From Pseudomonadota bacterium (GTDB lineage: Bacteria > Pseudomonadota > Alphaproteobacteria > Rhizobiales > Kaistiaceae): DNA of 11,137 bases. Location of the stretch: contig JAEWAD010000064.1 in assembly GCA_023391905.1 (NCBI GenBank), positions 1 through 11,137 on the forward strand, read 5' to 3'. Below the pieces are notes generated by a model. It was not told the origin of the DNA. It did no database searches and saw only the letters and a program-made list of their open reading frames with translations. The translations under genes and the position numbers were made by a program. This document shows, in pieces, positions 1 to 5,763 of the stretch (position 1 is the stretch's first letter; every line of letters begins with the position of its first letter).

Positions 1-265
1 CCACGATCCATGGTTTCGGCGGCACGGCGTCGCGCGCCGGCGAAGTCCAGGCGCGCCAGGAAACCGCCGCCGAGGCGCTGGATCCGACCGCGGTCGGCTC
101 GATCCATCCCGTCAACCGCGCTGGAAGGGGCAGCTGATCCCATGCGACACCGCCTGCCTCATCCGCCCCAGCGCGTCGCGATCCGCCGGTCGCCGGCCGC
201 GGGCGAGCGCCGCCGCCATCACGACGACGGCTTCGAGATCGAGCAGTTCTGGCTGGCCGCGCCGC
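1..265. other. Left-edge stretch without a secure gene
   Basis: No reading frame here can be assigned to a family. Two partial readings are possible. On the plus strand, a frame is open from the edge to a TGA at 135-137 (44 codons, about 80% G or C at third positions), so it could be the C-terminal tail of a gene entering from the left. On the minus strand, an ATG at 143-141 preceded by AGGCGG begins a frame open to the left edge, but it uses codons less typical of this genome (TCA, GGA, several CGA). The two overlap and cannot both be real. Between 138 and 265 I see no convincing gene, only a 35-codon minus-strand frame (219-112) of doubtful status. I cannot choose among these without the sequence to the left. 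Confidence 0.4.
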
Positions 266-619
266 TCAGAACTTGTGAAAGATGAACGCGGCGCCGCCGG
301 CGATCATCGCGAAGCCGACAAGGTGGTTCCAGCCGAGCGGCTCCTTCAGATAGAGCCACGAGAACAGCGCGAAGACGACGAGGGTGATCACCTCCTGCAT
401 CGTCTTCAGCTGCGCCGCCGAATAGATGCCGTGGCCGATGCGGTTCGCCGGCACGGCCAGGCAATATTCGAACAGCGCGATGAACCAGCTGATCAGGATC
501 ACCTTGACCAGCAGCGTGTTCGGGAACTTCAGGTGCCAGTACCACGCTGACGTCATGAAGACGTTGGAGATGACGAGCAGGACGATCGGCGCGATCGCCG
601 GCGAAAGCAGGTTCGGCAT
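266..619 (-). CDS. DMT family protein (DUF486), small four-helix membrane protein
   Basis: A 117-residue integral membrane protein of the DUF486 family, which belongs to the drug/metabolite transporter superfamily. Its substrate and physiological role are unknown. Four hydrophobic segments lie at about residues 9-25, 37-56, 76-92 and 98-114. Family hallmarks are visible: TSAWYWHLKF (22-32), the SWFIALFEY...VPANRIG stretch (44-62), QLKTMQEVITL (70-80) and KEPLGWNHLVGF (92-103). The length is normal for the family. The ATG at 619 was chosen because an AGGGCC sequence sits just upstream and the protein then begins at the usual family start. An upstream in-frame GTG at 655 would add 12 unusual residues. 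The gene is a single unit; nothing in the context suggests a substrate. Family call firm, function unknown. Confidence 0.9.
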   Translation of the reverse strand: MPNLLSPAIAPIVLLVISNVFMTSAWYWHLKFPNTLLVKVILISWFIALFEYCLAVPANRIGHGIYSAAQLKTMQEVITLVVFALFSWLYLKEPLGWNHLVGFAMIAGGAAFIFHKF

Positions 620-754
620 GGTGGGGCCCTGAATGAGGAGGATGGCGGCGCGCACTCTGCCCGCGCCGTCACCGCCGTCAAGATGTCTTCGCTCGCGGGA
701 ACGCGGCCACCGCCCGGCGACGAGCCGGCTTCCTTTTCCGCCACGTTCGGCTAG

Positions 755-768
755 GGTCGCCGGCGACC
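755..768. promoter_or_regulatory. Perfect 14-bp palindrome upstream of the TM2 gene
   Basis: GGTCGCC followed directly by GGCGACC forms a perfect dyad 16 bases before the start codon at 785. A looser outer pair, CTAGG (751-755) and CCTAG (778-782), frames it. It could be an operator, or a small hairpin in the mRNA leader that affects translation. Self-complementary GC-rich words are common by chance at this base composition, so function is unproven. Confidence 0.25.
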
Positions 769-784
769 ATGAGGGGACCTAGCC

Positions 785-1063
785 ATGCCGTTGACGACCG
801 AAGAGAAGATGCTGATCGAGATGCGGGTGGCGAACGAGAGCCCGAGCACGGCGACGGCCTATCTGCTCTGGATCTTTCTGTGGTTCGTCTCGGCGCACCG
901 CTTCTATCTCGGCCGCCCCGGCAGCGCGATCCTGCAGATCCTGTGCTTCTTCATCGTCATCGGTTTCGTCTGGGTGCTGATCGACGCCTTCCTGATTCCC
1001 GGCATGATCCGCGACAAGCAGGACGAGATCCGCCGCCGGCTGGAACGCGCCGCGATTCCGTAG
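785..1063 (+). CDS. TM2 domain-containing protein
   Basis: A 92-residue membrane protein with one TM2 domain, named for two transmembrane helices joined by a short conserved turn. Helices lie at about residues 24-38 and 47-66. The turn carries the family signature HRFYLGR (38-44), and the second helix is followed by DAFLIP (67-72). A charged N-terminal tail (1-20) and a basic, probably helical C-terminal tail (73-90) flank the pair. Bacterial TM2 proteins have no established biochemical activity. The ATG at 785 follows a GAGGGG element at about 771-776, which supports the start. It lies 78 bases upstream of the SDR gene on the same strand, so co-transcription is possible but nothing links the functions. 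Confidence 0.88.
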   Translation: MPLTTEEKMLIEMRVANESPSTATAYLLWIFLWFVSAHRFYLGRPGSAILQILCFFIVIGFVWVLIDAFLIPGMIRDKQDEIRRRLERAAIP

Positions 1064-1141
1064 GGGCGCGTCGCGTCTGGACAAGCCGGGCTCGCGCATC
1101 CTAGCCTCGCGCTTCCCGCCATCCAGCCCGGACGCCACGCC

Positions 1142-1969
1142 ATGACCCATCCCGCGCTCGCCGAAAACCATGTCGCCGTGATCACCGGCGGCGCCTCCGG
1201 CATCGGCCTCGCCGCGGCACGGAAATTCGAGGCGATGGGGCTGAAGGTGGCGATCGCCGACTATCGCCAGGAAGCGCTCGACGCCGCCGTCGCGATGCTC
1301 GGCCCGGACGCGCTCGCGGTTCGCACCAATGTCGCCAGCCGCGACGACGTCGAGAAGCTCAGGGACGCCGTCTATGAGCGCTTCGGCAAGGTCAACGTGC
1401 TGATGAACAATGCCGGCACCGACGGCGCCGGTCCCGTGCTCGGCTCGCTCGACAACTGGCAGCGCGTCATCGGCACCAACCTGTTCGGCGTCGTCAACGG
1501 CATGCAGGTCTTCGTGCCGGAGATGCTGAACGGCACCGAGCCCGGCCTCGTCATCAACACCGGCTCGAAGCAGGGCATCACCACGCCGCCGGGCGACGCC
1601 GGCTACAACGTGTCGAAGGCCGGCGTGAAGGTGGCGACCGAGGCGCTGGCGCACGAGCTGCGCAACATCGCCGACGTCAGGATCACGGCGCATCTGCTGA
1701 TCCCCGGCTTCGTCTGGACGCATCTGACCAAGGCCGGGCGCACCGAGAAGCCAGCCGGCGCCTGGACGCCCGAGCAGACGGTCGACTTCATGCTCGCCTC
1801 GCTCGATCGCGGCGACTTCTACATCCTCTGCCCCGACAACGAGGTCGACCGCGCCACCGACGAGAAGCGCATCCTCTGGGCCGCCGGCGACGTCGTCGAG
1901 AACCGGCCGCCCCTGTCGCGCTGGCACAAGGATTTCGGCGACAAGTTCAAGGCCTATCTGAAAGGCTGA
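1142..1969 (+). CDS. SDR family NAD(P)-dependent oxidoreductase
   Basis: A 275-residue classical short-chain dehydrogenase/reductase, a cytosolic Rossmann-fold enzyme that oxidises or reduces alcohol/carbonyl groups. The cofactor-binding glycine motif TGGASGIG is at 15-22. Asp40 at the end of the second beta strand favours NAD(H) over NADP(H) by the usual rule. NNAG is at 89-92, Asn113 lies in TNLFG, and the catalytic set Ser142, Tyr155 and Lys159 (YNVSK) is complete, so the enzyme should be active. After residue 185 (LIPGFVWTHL) comes the variable substrate loop, then a C-terminal extension (about 215-275) ending in WHKDFGDKFKAYLKG that may help define the substrate. The substrate cannot be told from sequence. 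The ATG at 1142 gives the standard N-terminal spacing; its ribosome binding site is weak. Family call is secure. Confidence 0.93.
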   Translation: MTHPALAENHVAVITGGASGIGLAAARKFEAMGLKVAIADYRQEALDAAVAMLGPDALAVRTNVASRDDVEKLRDAVYERFGKVNVLMNNAGTDGAGPVLGSLDNWQRVIGTNLFGVVNGMQVFVPEMLNGTEPGLVINTGSKQGITTPPGDAGYNVSKAGVKVATEALAHELRNIADVRITAHLLIPGFVWTHLTKAGRTEKPAGAWTPEQTVDFMLASLDRGDFYILCPDNEVDRATDEKRILWAAGDVVENRPPLSRWHKDFGDKFKAYLKG

Positions 1970-2113
1970 CGAGCCGAGCCCGACGAGAAACCACGATCTC
2001 CAGCCGACGCCGACACGGCAAAGTGATGCTCAATTCATCCCTGCGATTGGCAGCCCGCCCTAAGATGCCGGGCCGCCGCAGAATGACGGCGTCACGACAG
2101 GCAGGAGCGCACG

Positions 2114-2407
2114 ATGCATAGATGGTCCATGGTCGTGGCGGTCGCCGGCTTCGCAGCCGTCGCCGCCTTTCCCGCCTTCGCCGACATGATGAAGAAGGGC
2201 GAAGTGCTGATGGTGATGCCCGACGGGCGGACGATGGATACCGAGCGGATGAAGACGGAGGAGATGATCAAGAGCGCCAAGCCGATGGATAGCTGCGTCA
2301 TCATGATGATGGGAACCGACGGCAAGATGTACATGGCGAACGACATGAAGATGGCGGATGGCAGGATGGTTTGCGAGACCGCCATGGCGATGAAGAAGAA
2401 GAAATAG
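2114..2407 (+). CDS. Secreted methionine-rich small protein, function unknown
   Basis: I do not recognise a named family. The 97-residue product starts with a clear Sec-type signal peptide: a short basic start, a hydrophobic core (about 7-20) and a probable cleavage after AFA at residue 23. The predicted mature part (24-97) contains 18 methionines in 74 residues, including an MMM run at 64-66 and many spaced Met residues (33, 35, 41, 46, 51, 58, 72, 74, 78, 80, 85, 91, 93). It also has two cysteines (61 and 87) that could form a disulfide, and ends in four lysines. Met-rich periplasmic segments often bind Cu(I) or Ag(I), so a role in metal binding or oxidant scavenging is an inference. AGGAG at 2103-2107, six bases before the ATG, supports the start. 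A convergent NTPase gene ends 15 bases downstream. Confidence 0.8.
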   Translation: MHRWSMVVAVAGFAAVAAFPAFADMMKKGEVLMVMPDGRTMDTERMKTEEMIKSAKPMDSCVIMMMGTDGKMYMANDMKMADGRMVCETAMAMKKKK

Positions 2408-2422
2408 CCGCCTCGCCTCCCG

Positions 2423-3004
2423 TCATTCCGAGGAAAGACGCTCGACCAGAAAATCGGCCCGCGCCGCGACCGGCGCCTTCGGGATATCGACGATCGCGTA
2501 GCCGAGATCGGCATAGGCGCGAAGCAGCGACCGATATTCGGCGACGGCCGCCTCGTAGCCGTGGCGACGCTCGGCGTCGGCAACGAAGATCTCCGGCCAG
2601 GGCGGCGTCATGAAGACGGTATCCGCATAGCGGACCCGGCGCACCGCGTCCTCGAGATGGGCGGGCACGGCAAGCCCTTCCCGTTCGAAATAGGCATAGG
2701 CGTCGACGAGGCCGCGATCGAAGATCGTGGTCCCTCCCCTACGCAATGCCGCACCGACCTGGTCGAGCGCGAGCGCGACCACCCGTTCGATGAACTGGCG
2801 CATGTCGACCCAGGGCAAGGCGGGACCGTCGATTTGCATCTGCTCGCGCACGATCTGGCGGCCCGGCTCGGGGCAGGTCGCGAAGCCGCGGGCTTCGAGC
2901 GCCTCGAGCAGGCTCGATTTTCCACCACCGGAGCAGCCGGACAGCATCACGAGCCGGGTAGCGTTGTCGATGGGCCGCGGGGAGCGGCCCTTGTCTTCGG
3001 ACAT
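2423..3004 (-). CDS. P-loop NTPase, AAA_28 / kinase-like ATPase
   Basis: A 193-residue cytosolic nucleotide-binding protein of the AAA_28 type, a group resembling small kinases such as the NadR ribosylnicotinamide kinase domain. The Walker A motif GCSGGGKS is at 23-30, after a short hydrophobic strand (LVMLSG). FDRGLVDAYAY (95-105) matches the DRG-containing segment near the second conserved motif of the group, and a conserved tyrosine/arginine-rich lid region follows (123-150). Bound substrate and reaction are unknown; phosphorylation of a small molecule is possible. The ATG at 3004 is preceded by GAGGAAC with good spacing. The frame continues 40 codons further upstream, but that stretch has no good start signal and lies in the divergent promoter region. 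Its 3' end faces the Met-rich gene; its 5' end faces the phytochelatin-synthase-like gene. Confidence 0.85.
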   Translation of the reverse strand: MSEDKGRSPRPIDNATRLVMLSGCSGGGKSSLLEALEARGFATCPEPGRQIVREQMQIDGPALPWVDMRQFIERVVALALDQVGAALRRGGTTIFDRGLVDAYAYFEREGLAVPAHLEDAVRRVRYADTVFMTPPWPEIFVADAERRHGYEAAVAEYRSLLRAYADLGYAIVDIPKAPVAARADFLVERLSSE

Positions 3005-3220
3005 GGTTTGGGTTCCTCGAACGAACGAGCAAGATGGAACGCCCAAGGGCGCCAATTGCGATTTCCGGGAGAAAGGGCGCGCGGGAGCCAACTCGACCGC
3101 GTGTCGCCACGGCCAATCAAACATCCGTGCGATCGGCTGTCAATTGCGCGGACCATCTCGCGCCCGGCGCAGGAAACCGGCATGATCCCGATCGGCGGGG
3201 ACGTGCCGGAGAGTGTCGCG
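3005..3220. promoter_or_regulatory. Divergent intergenic region, NTPase / phytochelatin-synthase-like gene
   Basis: This 216-base gap must hold promoters for two genes transcribed away from each other. On the minus strand, GAGGAAC close to 3010-3016 is the ribosome binding site of the NTPase gene. On the plus strand, GGAGA at about 3208-3212 serves the start at 3221. The 8-mer CAATTGCG occurs twice (3053-3060 and 3141-3148), which could be a shared operator, but one repeated 8-mer in about 200 bases is not improbable by chance. I see no convincing -35/-10 pair. Confidence 0.4.
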
Positions 3221-3952
3221 ATGCAGGCCTCAAAAATCCGTATTGCATGGATCGTGCTGGGCCTTTGGGGCGGATCGGCGACCGCCGAGACGCTGCCATT
3301 GCCGACGAACCTGGTCGGTTCGGCAACGGATGAAGGCGAGGCGCTCCTCGTCGGCGCCGAGGCGCGCGAGGCCTATTTCCCGCTCGCCGACCAGTTCGTC
3401 ACCCAGAAGACCCAGTCCTATTGCGGCGTCGCGTCGATGGTCATGGTGCTGAACGCGGCCGGCGTGCCCGCCCCCGCCGTGCCCGAATACGAGCCGTATC
3501 ACGTCTTTACCCAGGACAACGTCCTCGACGAGCGCACCGACGCGATCGTGACGCGCGAGACGATCCTCAAGCAGGGCATGACACTCGACCAACTCGCCGG
3601 CGTTCTGGCGACCCGGCCGCTCGCCGTCACGGTCAGGCATGCCGGCGACACCAGCCTCGACGCCTTTCGCGACGCGGCGCGCGACTATCTCGCCAAGCCC
3701 CGGCATTTCGTCGTCGTCAACTATCTGCGCAAGGCGATGCGCCAGGAGGTCGGCGGCCATATCTCGCCGCTCGCCGCCTATGACGCCGACAGCGACCGCT
3801 TCCTCATCCTCGACGTCGCCCGCTACAAATACCCTCCCGTCTGGGTCACCGCCGCCGACCTTTTCGCCGCGATGAACACGCCCGACGACGACAATGGCGG
3901 CCGCTCGCGCGGCTTCGTGCTGGTGTCACGCATCGAGCGCCCGGGCGAGTGA
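3221..3952 (+). CDS. Phytochelatin synthase-like cysteine protease, exported
   Basis: A 243-residue protein of the phytochelatin synthase family (papain-like fold). In eukaryotes this enzyme removes glycine from glutathione and joins gamma-Glu-Cys units into metal-binding phytochelatins. Short bacterial members mostly do only the first, hydrolytic step. The complete catalytic triad is visible: Cys68 in QSYCGVASMVMVLNA, His180 in GGHISPLAAYD and Asp198 in LILDVARYKYPPVWV. The eukaryotic Cys-rich C-terminal domain is absent, as usual in bacteria. The N-terminus (residues 1-22) has a basic start, a hydrophobic core and a likely cleavage after ATA, so the enzyme is probably periplasmic. The ATG at 3221 was chosen for that signal peptide and for the GGAGA just upstream; an ATG at 3182 would add 13 residues. 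The frame stays open far upstream only because it lies antisense to the NTPase gene. Confidence 0.9.
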   Translation: MQASKIRIAWIVLGLWGGSATAETLPLPTNLVGSATDEGEALLVGAEAREAYFPLADQFVTQKTQSYCGVASMVMVLNAAGVPAPAVPEYEPYHVFTQDNVLDERTDAIVTRETILKQGMTLDQLAGVLATRPLAVTVRHAGDTSLDAFRDAARDYLAKPRHFVVVNYLRKAMRQEVGGHISPLAAYDADSDRFLILDVARYKYPPVWVTAADLFAAMNTPDDDNGGRSRGFVLVSRIERPGE

Positions 3953-3958
3953 CGCGCC

Positions 3959-4525
3959 TCAGCCTTCCGGCAGGCCGGGTTGCTCGGAGGCCTGCGAGAT
4001 CGTTGCGAGCATGCGCTTCCGGATCAGGCCGCTGACCGGGCGGATCAGGTACCAGTAGGGCGCGAAGCGCCTGAGTGTGGCGCGATCGGGACAATAGACC
4101 CGCGTCTCGGTCGAGAGAAGGGTTCCCGCCGCCGTTGGCGTTGCGACGAAAGCGAGCGCCAGCTTGGCGACGCCTTGTTCGTCGAACGCCCGGAACGCCG
4201 TCCCGTCCGCGATCGTCACCAGCCCGAAATCCCGGCGCCAGAACCGGCCGACGAGGCCAAAGACCCTCTCGGCAGCCGGCCTCTCGGCGAGCGGGGTGAA
4301 GTTCGCGAGACCGAACGGCGCGGAAAGCGTCGGGCGTCGACCCGAGAGCCGCGCCGAGATCCGCATCGGCAGCTCGCGCAGCCCGATCATCGCGGCGAAG
4401 AAGCGGTCCTCGTCCGGGCGATACGCCGCGACGGCCGCCATCACGCGTTCCGGCGCGGCGGCGATGCGGCGGGAATGTCGTTCGCTGAACTGGTGCGCCG
4501 GGAGATAGTCGTCGATGAGCGCCAT
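3959..4525 (-). CDS. SRPBCC-like conserved protein, function unknown
   Basis: A 188-residue soluble protein with no signal peptide or membrane segment. It resembles SRPBCC/START-like small-ligand-binding proteins: an N-terminal strand and helix with ERHSRRIAAAPERVMAAV (15-32), a middle part with LVGRFWRRDF (91-100), then the beta-rich end LLSTETRVYC (136-145), followed by a long C-terminal helix (about 150-180) containing APYWYLIRPVSGLIRK. Proteins of this type are often called hypothetical or polyketide-cyclase-like; ligand and reaction are unknown. The ATG at 4525 was preferred over one 24 bases upstream because AGGAGG lies six bases before it. The gene ends only six bases from the convergent phytochelatin-synthase-like gene and starts divergently from the mgtC-like gene. 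The family assignment is by overall pattern and is moderate. Confidence 0.78.
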   Translation of the reverse strand: MALIDDYLPAHQFSERHSRRIAAAPERVMAAVAAYRPDEDRFFAAMIGLRELPMRISARLSGRRPTLSAPFGLANFTPLAERPAAERVFGLVGRFWRRDFGLVTIADGTAFRAFDEQGVAKLALAFVATPTAAGTLLSTETRVYCPDRATLRRFAPYWYLIRPVSGLIRKRMLATISQASEQPGLPEG

Positions 4526-4584
4526 GCTGGCCTCCTGATGGACCTGCATTGTCGCGCACCCGCCCGGACCGGCCAGTCAGCCTT

Positions 4585-4599
4585 TTGTCGCGGTGACAA
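4585..4599. promoter_or_regulatory. Operator-like dyad between divergent genes
   Basis: TTGTC, five spacer bases and GACAA make a perfect interrupted dyad, 60 bases before the SRPBCC-like start and 91 bases before the mgtC-like start. A related ATTGTCGCG occurs at 4548-4556. Its position between two divergent genes fits a repressor or activator site, but no particular regulator can be named. Confidence 0.3.
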
Positions 4600-4689
4600 T
4601 GGCGGCGGACATGGCAGCGTCATGCGCCCTGCACACGCCGCGGTTAGTATGGGGCGTCTGATTCCCTTCCCTCGCCGCCCGGGCCGAAA

Positions 4690-5406
4690 TTGCGCTTCAT
4701 CGAGACCTTCCAGTTCTGGCCCTTCCTCGACACCGTCGTCAGCCTGACCGCCGCCTTCATCTTCGGCACGCTGGTCGGCGCCGAGCGGCAATATCGCCAA
4801 CGCACGGCCGGCCTCCGCACCAATGTGCTGGTCGCGGTCGGCGCCGCCGCCTTCGTCGACCTCGCCATGGCGATCACCGGCCCGGTCGAGGCGACGCGCG
4901 TCATCTCCTATGTCGTGTCGGGCGTCGGCTTCCTTGGCGCGGGCGCGATCATGCGCGAGGGCATGAACGTGCGCGGCCTCAACACGGCGGCGACGCTCTG
5001 GTGCGCGGCGGCGATCGGCGCCTGCGCCGGCGCCGACATGATCGCCCATGCGGCGCTGGTCACCGTGTTCGTGATCGCCGGCAACACGCTGCTCCGGCCG
5101 CTGGTCAACGCCATCAACCGCATCCCGCTCGACGAGGAGGCATCCGAGGCGACCTATGAAGTCACGGTGACGGTGCAGGAGGCGGAACTGCCGAGGCTTC
5201 GCACGATCGTCGCCGACCTGCTGGAAAAGGCGCACTACCCGGCCGGCGACGTCGAGGTGATCGAGCGCGGCGAAAACCTCGCCGAGATCGTCGCGACGCT
5301 GGTCAGCACGTCCGTGAACGCGAAGGAAATGGACGCGGTCGCCCGCCGCATCGAGCGGCTCGCCGGCGTCACCCACGCCTCCTGGGCGCTCAGCACCAAG
5401 GATTGA
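4690..5406 (+). CDS. MgtC/SapB family membrane protein
   Basis: A 238-residue inner-membrane protein. The N-terminal half is the MgtC/SapB domain: hydrophobic helices at about 12-30, 45-63, 70-87, 99-114 and 118-135. Signatures are GTLVGAERQYRQRTAGLRTN (26-45) and SGVGFLGAGAIMREG (77-91) followed by VRGLNTAATLW (94-104). The C-terminal half (about 153-235) is soluble and ACT-like (YEVTVTVQEAELPRLRTIV), as in the longer MgtC-type proteins. In enteric pathogens MgtC supports growth at low Mg2+ and inside macrophages and modulates the F-type ATP synthase; most chromosomal homologues in free-living bacteria are uncharacterised. The only usable start is TTG at 4690, since an in-frame TAG lies at 4645-4647 with no ATG or GTG between. 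The ribosome binding site is weak. No recognisable Mg2+ leader was seen. Confidence 0.9.
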   Translation: MRFIETFQFWPFLDTVVSLTAAFIFGTLVGAERQYRQRTAGLRTNVLVAVGAAAFVDLAMAITGPVEATRVISYVVSGVGFLGAGAIMREGMNVRGLNTAATLWCAAAIGACAGADMIAHAALVTVFVIAGNTLLRPLVNAINRIPLDEEASEATYEVTVTVQEAELPRLRTIVADLLEKAHYPAGDVEVIERGENLAEIVATLVSTSVNAKEMDAVARRIERLAGVTHASWALSTKD

Positions 5407-5490
5407 GGCCCTGACCATCGAAGCGCGGCTAGCCCGGGAGCGGAGCCGTACCGGCACAGCGCCCCGCCCCGAAACCGCGAAAGGCGTTTT

Positions 5491-5516
5491 CGACCTTCCC
5501 TCAAGGGGTGGGTTCA
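5491..5516. repeat. Short intergenic repeat-like segment (CTTCCCTCAAGGGG type)
   Basis: The segment contains CCTTCCCTCAAGGGGTGGG. Read on the minus strand it resembles the short 'CCCTTGAGGG' intergenic motif found many times in Hyphomicrobiales genomes. Identification is from recall of that motif; only a genome-wide count would prove it is repetitive here. Confidence 0.35.
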
Positions 5517-5576
5517 AGAAAGCGGAAGCCAGCCTTGCCTCCGCCTCTCCGGAGGAGACCTCTGCAAGACACCACA

Positions 5577-5702
5577 CTCATCATGCTGAGGAGGCCCGCA
5601 GGGCCGTCTCGAAGCACGCAGAGCGGTCGTGCAATCGACAAGCTGCGTTGCGACCGTGCGTCCTTCGAGGCCCGAGCTATGCTCGGGCACCTCAGGATGA
5701 TG
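5577..5702. repeat. Intergenic inverted-repeat element (Hyphomicrobiales CATCCTGAGG/CTCGAAGGACG type)
   Basis: Two related arms face each other. The left arm (about 5577-5622) begins CATCATGCTGAGG and ends TCTCGAAGCACGC. The right arm, read on the minus strand (5702 to about 5655), begins CATCATCCTGAGG and ends CCTCGAAGGACGCACG. Each arm has its own small hairpin: GGCCC-GCA-GGGCC at 5593-5605 and GCCCGAG-CTATG-CTCGGGC at 5670-5688. The middle (5622-5655) is also partly self-complementary (CGGTCG...CGACCG), so the whole 126 bases can fold into one long imperfect hairpin. The arm sequence matches a family of palindromic repeats dispersed between genes in many Hyphomicrobiales. No protein-coding content or target-site duplication is visible. 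Confidence 0.7.
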
Positions 5703-5763
5703 GAGATCGAGCGCGGCATGATGGCCGGATTGGGTTCCTCTAAGGGCGAGGGTGCCGACCGAG

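Larger units (their letters stand above)
5407..5763. other. Gene-free stretch between convergent mgtC-like and uvrB genes
   Basis: These 357 bases follow the 3' ends of two convergent genes. They hold a short 'CTTCCCTCAAGGGG' repeat-like segment (5491-5516), a CTCCGGAG palindrome near 5547-5554 and a 126-base inverted-repeat element (5577-5702). No frame here looks coding: the open frames change composition across the repeat and have no homologous motifs. Because both genes end here, the hairpins may also help transcription termination. A classic stem followed by a T-run is not present. Confidence 0.6.

Noticed and set aside
779..1927. A 382-codon minus-strand open frame over the TM2 and SDR genes
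   Set aside because: It spans two well-supported genes and shows only biased low-complexity composition; a shadow frame.
3053..3148. Repeated CAATTGCG as an operator pair
   Set aside because: A single repeated 8-mer in a gap of about 200 bases is reasonably likely by chance, and no further symmetry or promoter links the copies.
2561..3220. Upstream extension of the phytochelatin-synthase-like frame
   Set aside because: The added 220 codons lie antisense to the NTPase gene and include no signal peptide or domain. The start at 3221 has a ribosome binding site followed directly by a signal peptide.
3846..4559. A 237-codon minus-strand frame overlapping the SRPBCC-like gene
   Set aside because: Arg-rich, no motif, and out of frame with the better-supported 188-residue protein that has AGGAGG before its ATG.
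5407..5763. Possible small gene or structured RNA in the gap between mgtC-like and uvrB
   Set aside because: The open frames cross the repeat element and lack coding character, and the visible structure is explained by the inverted repeat. No known RNA family is recognised.
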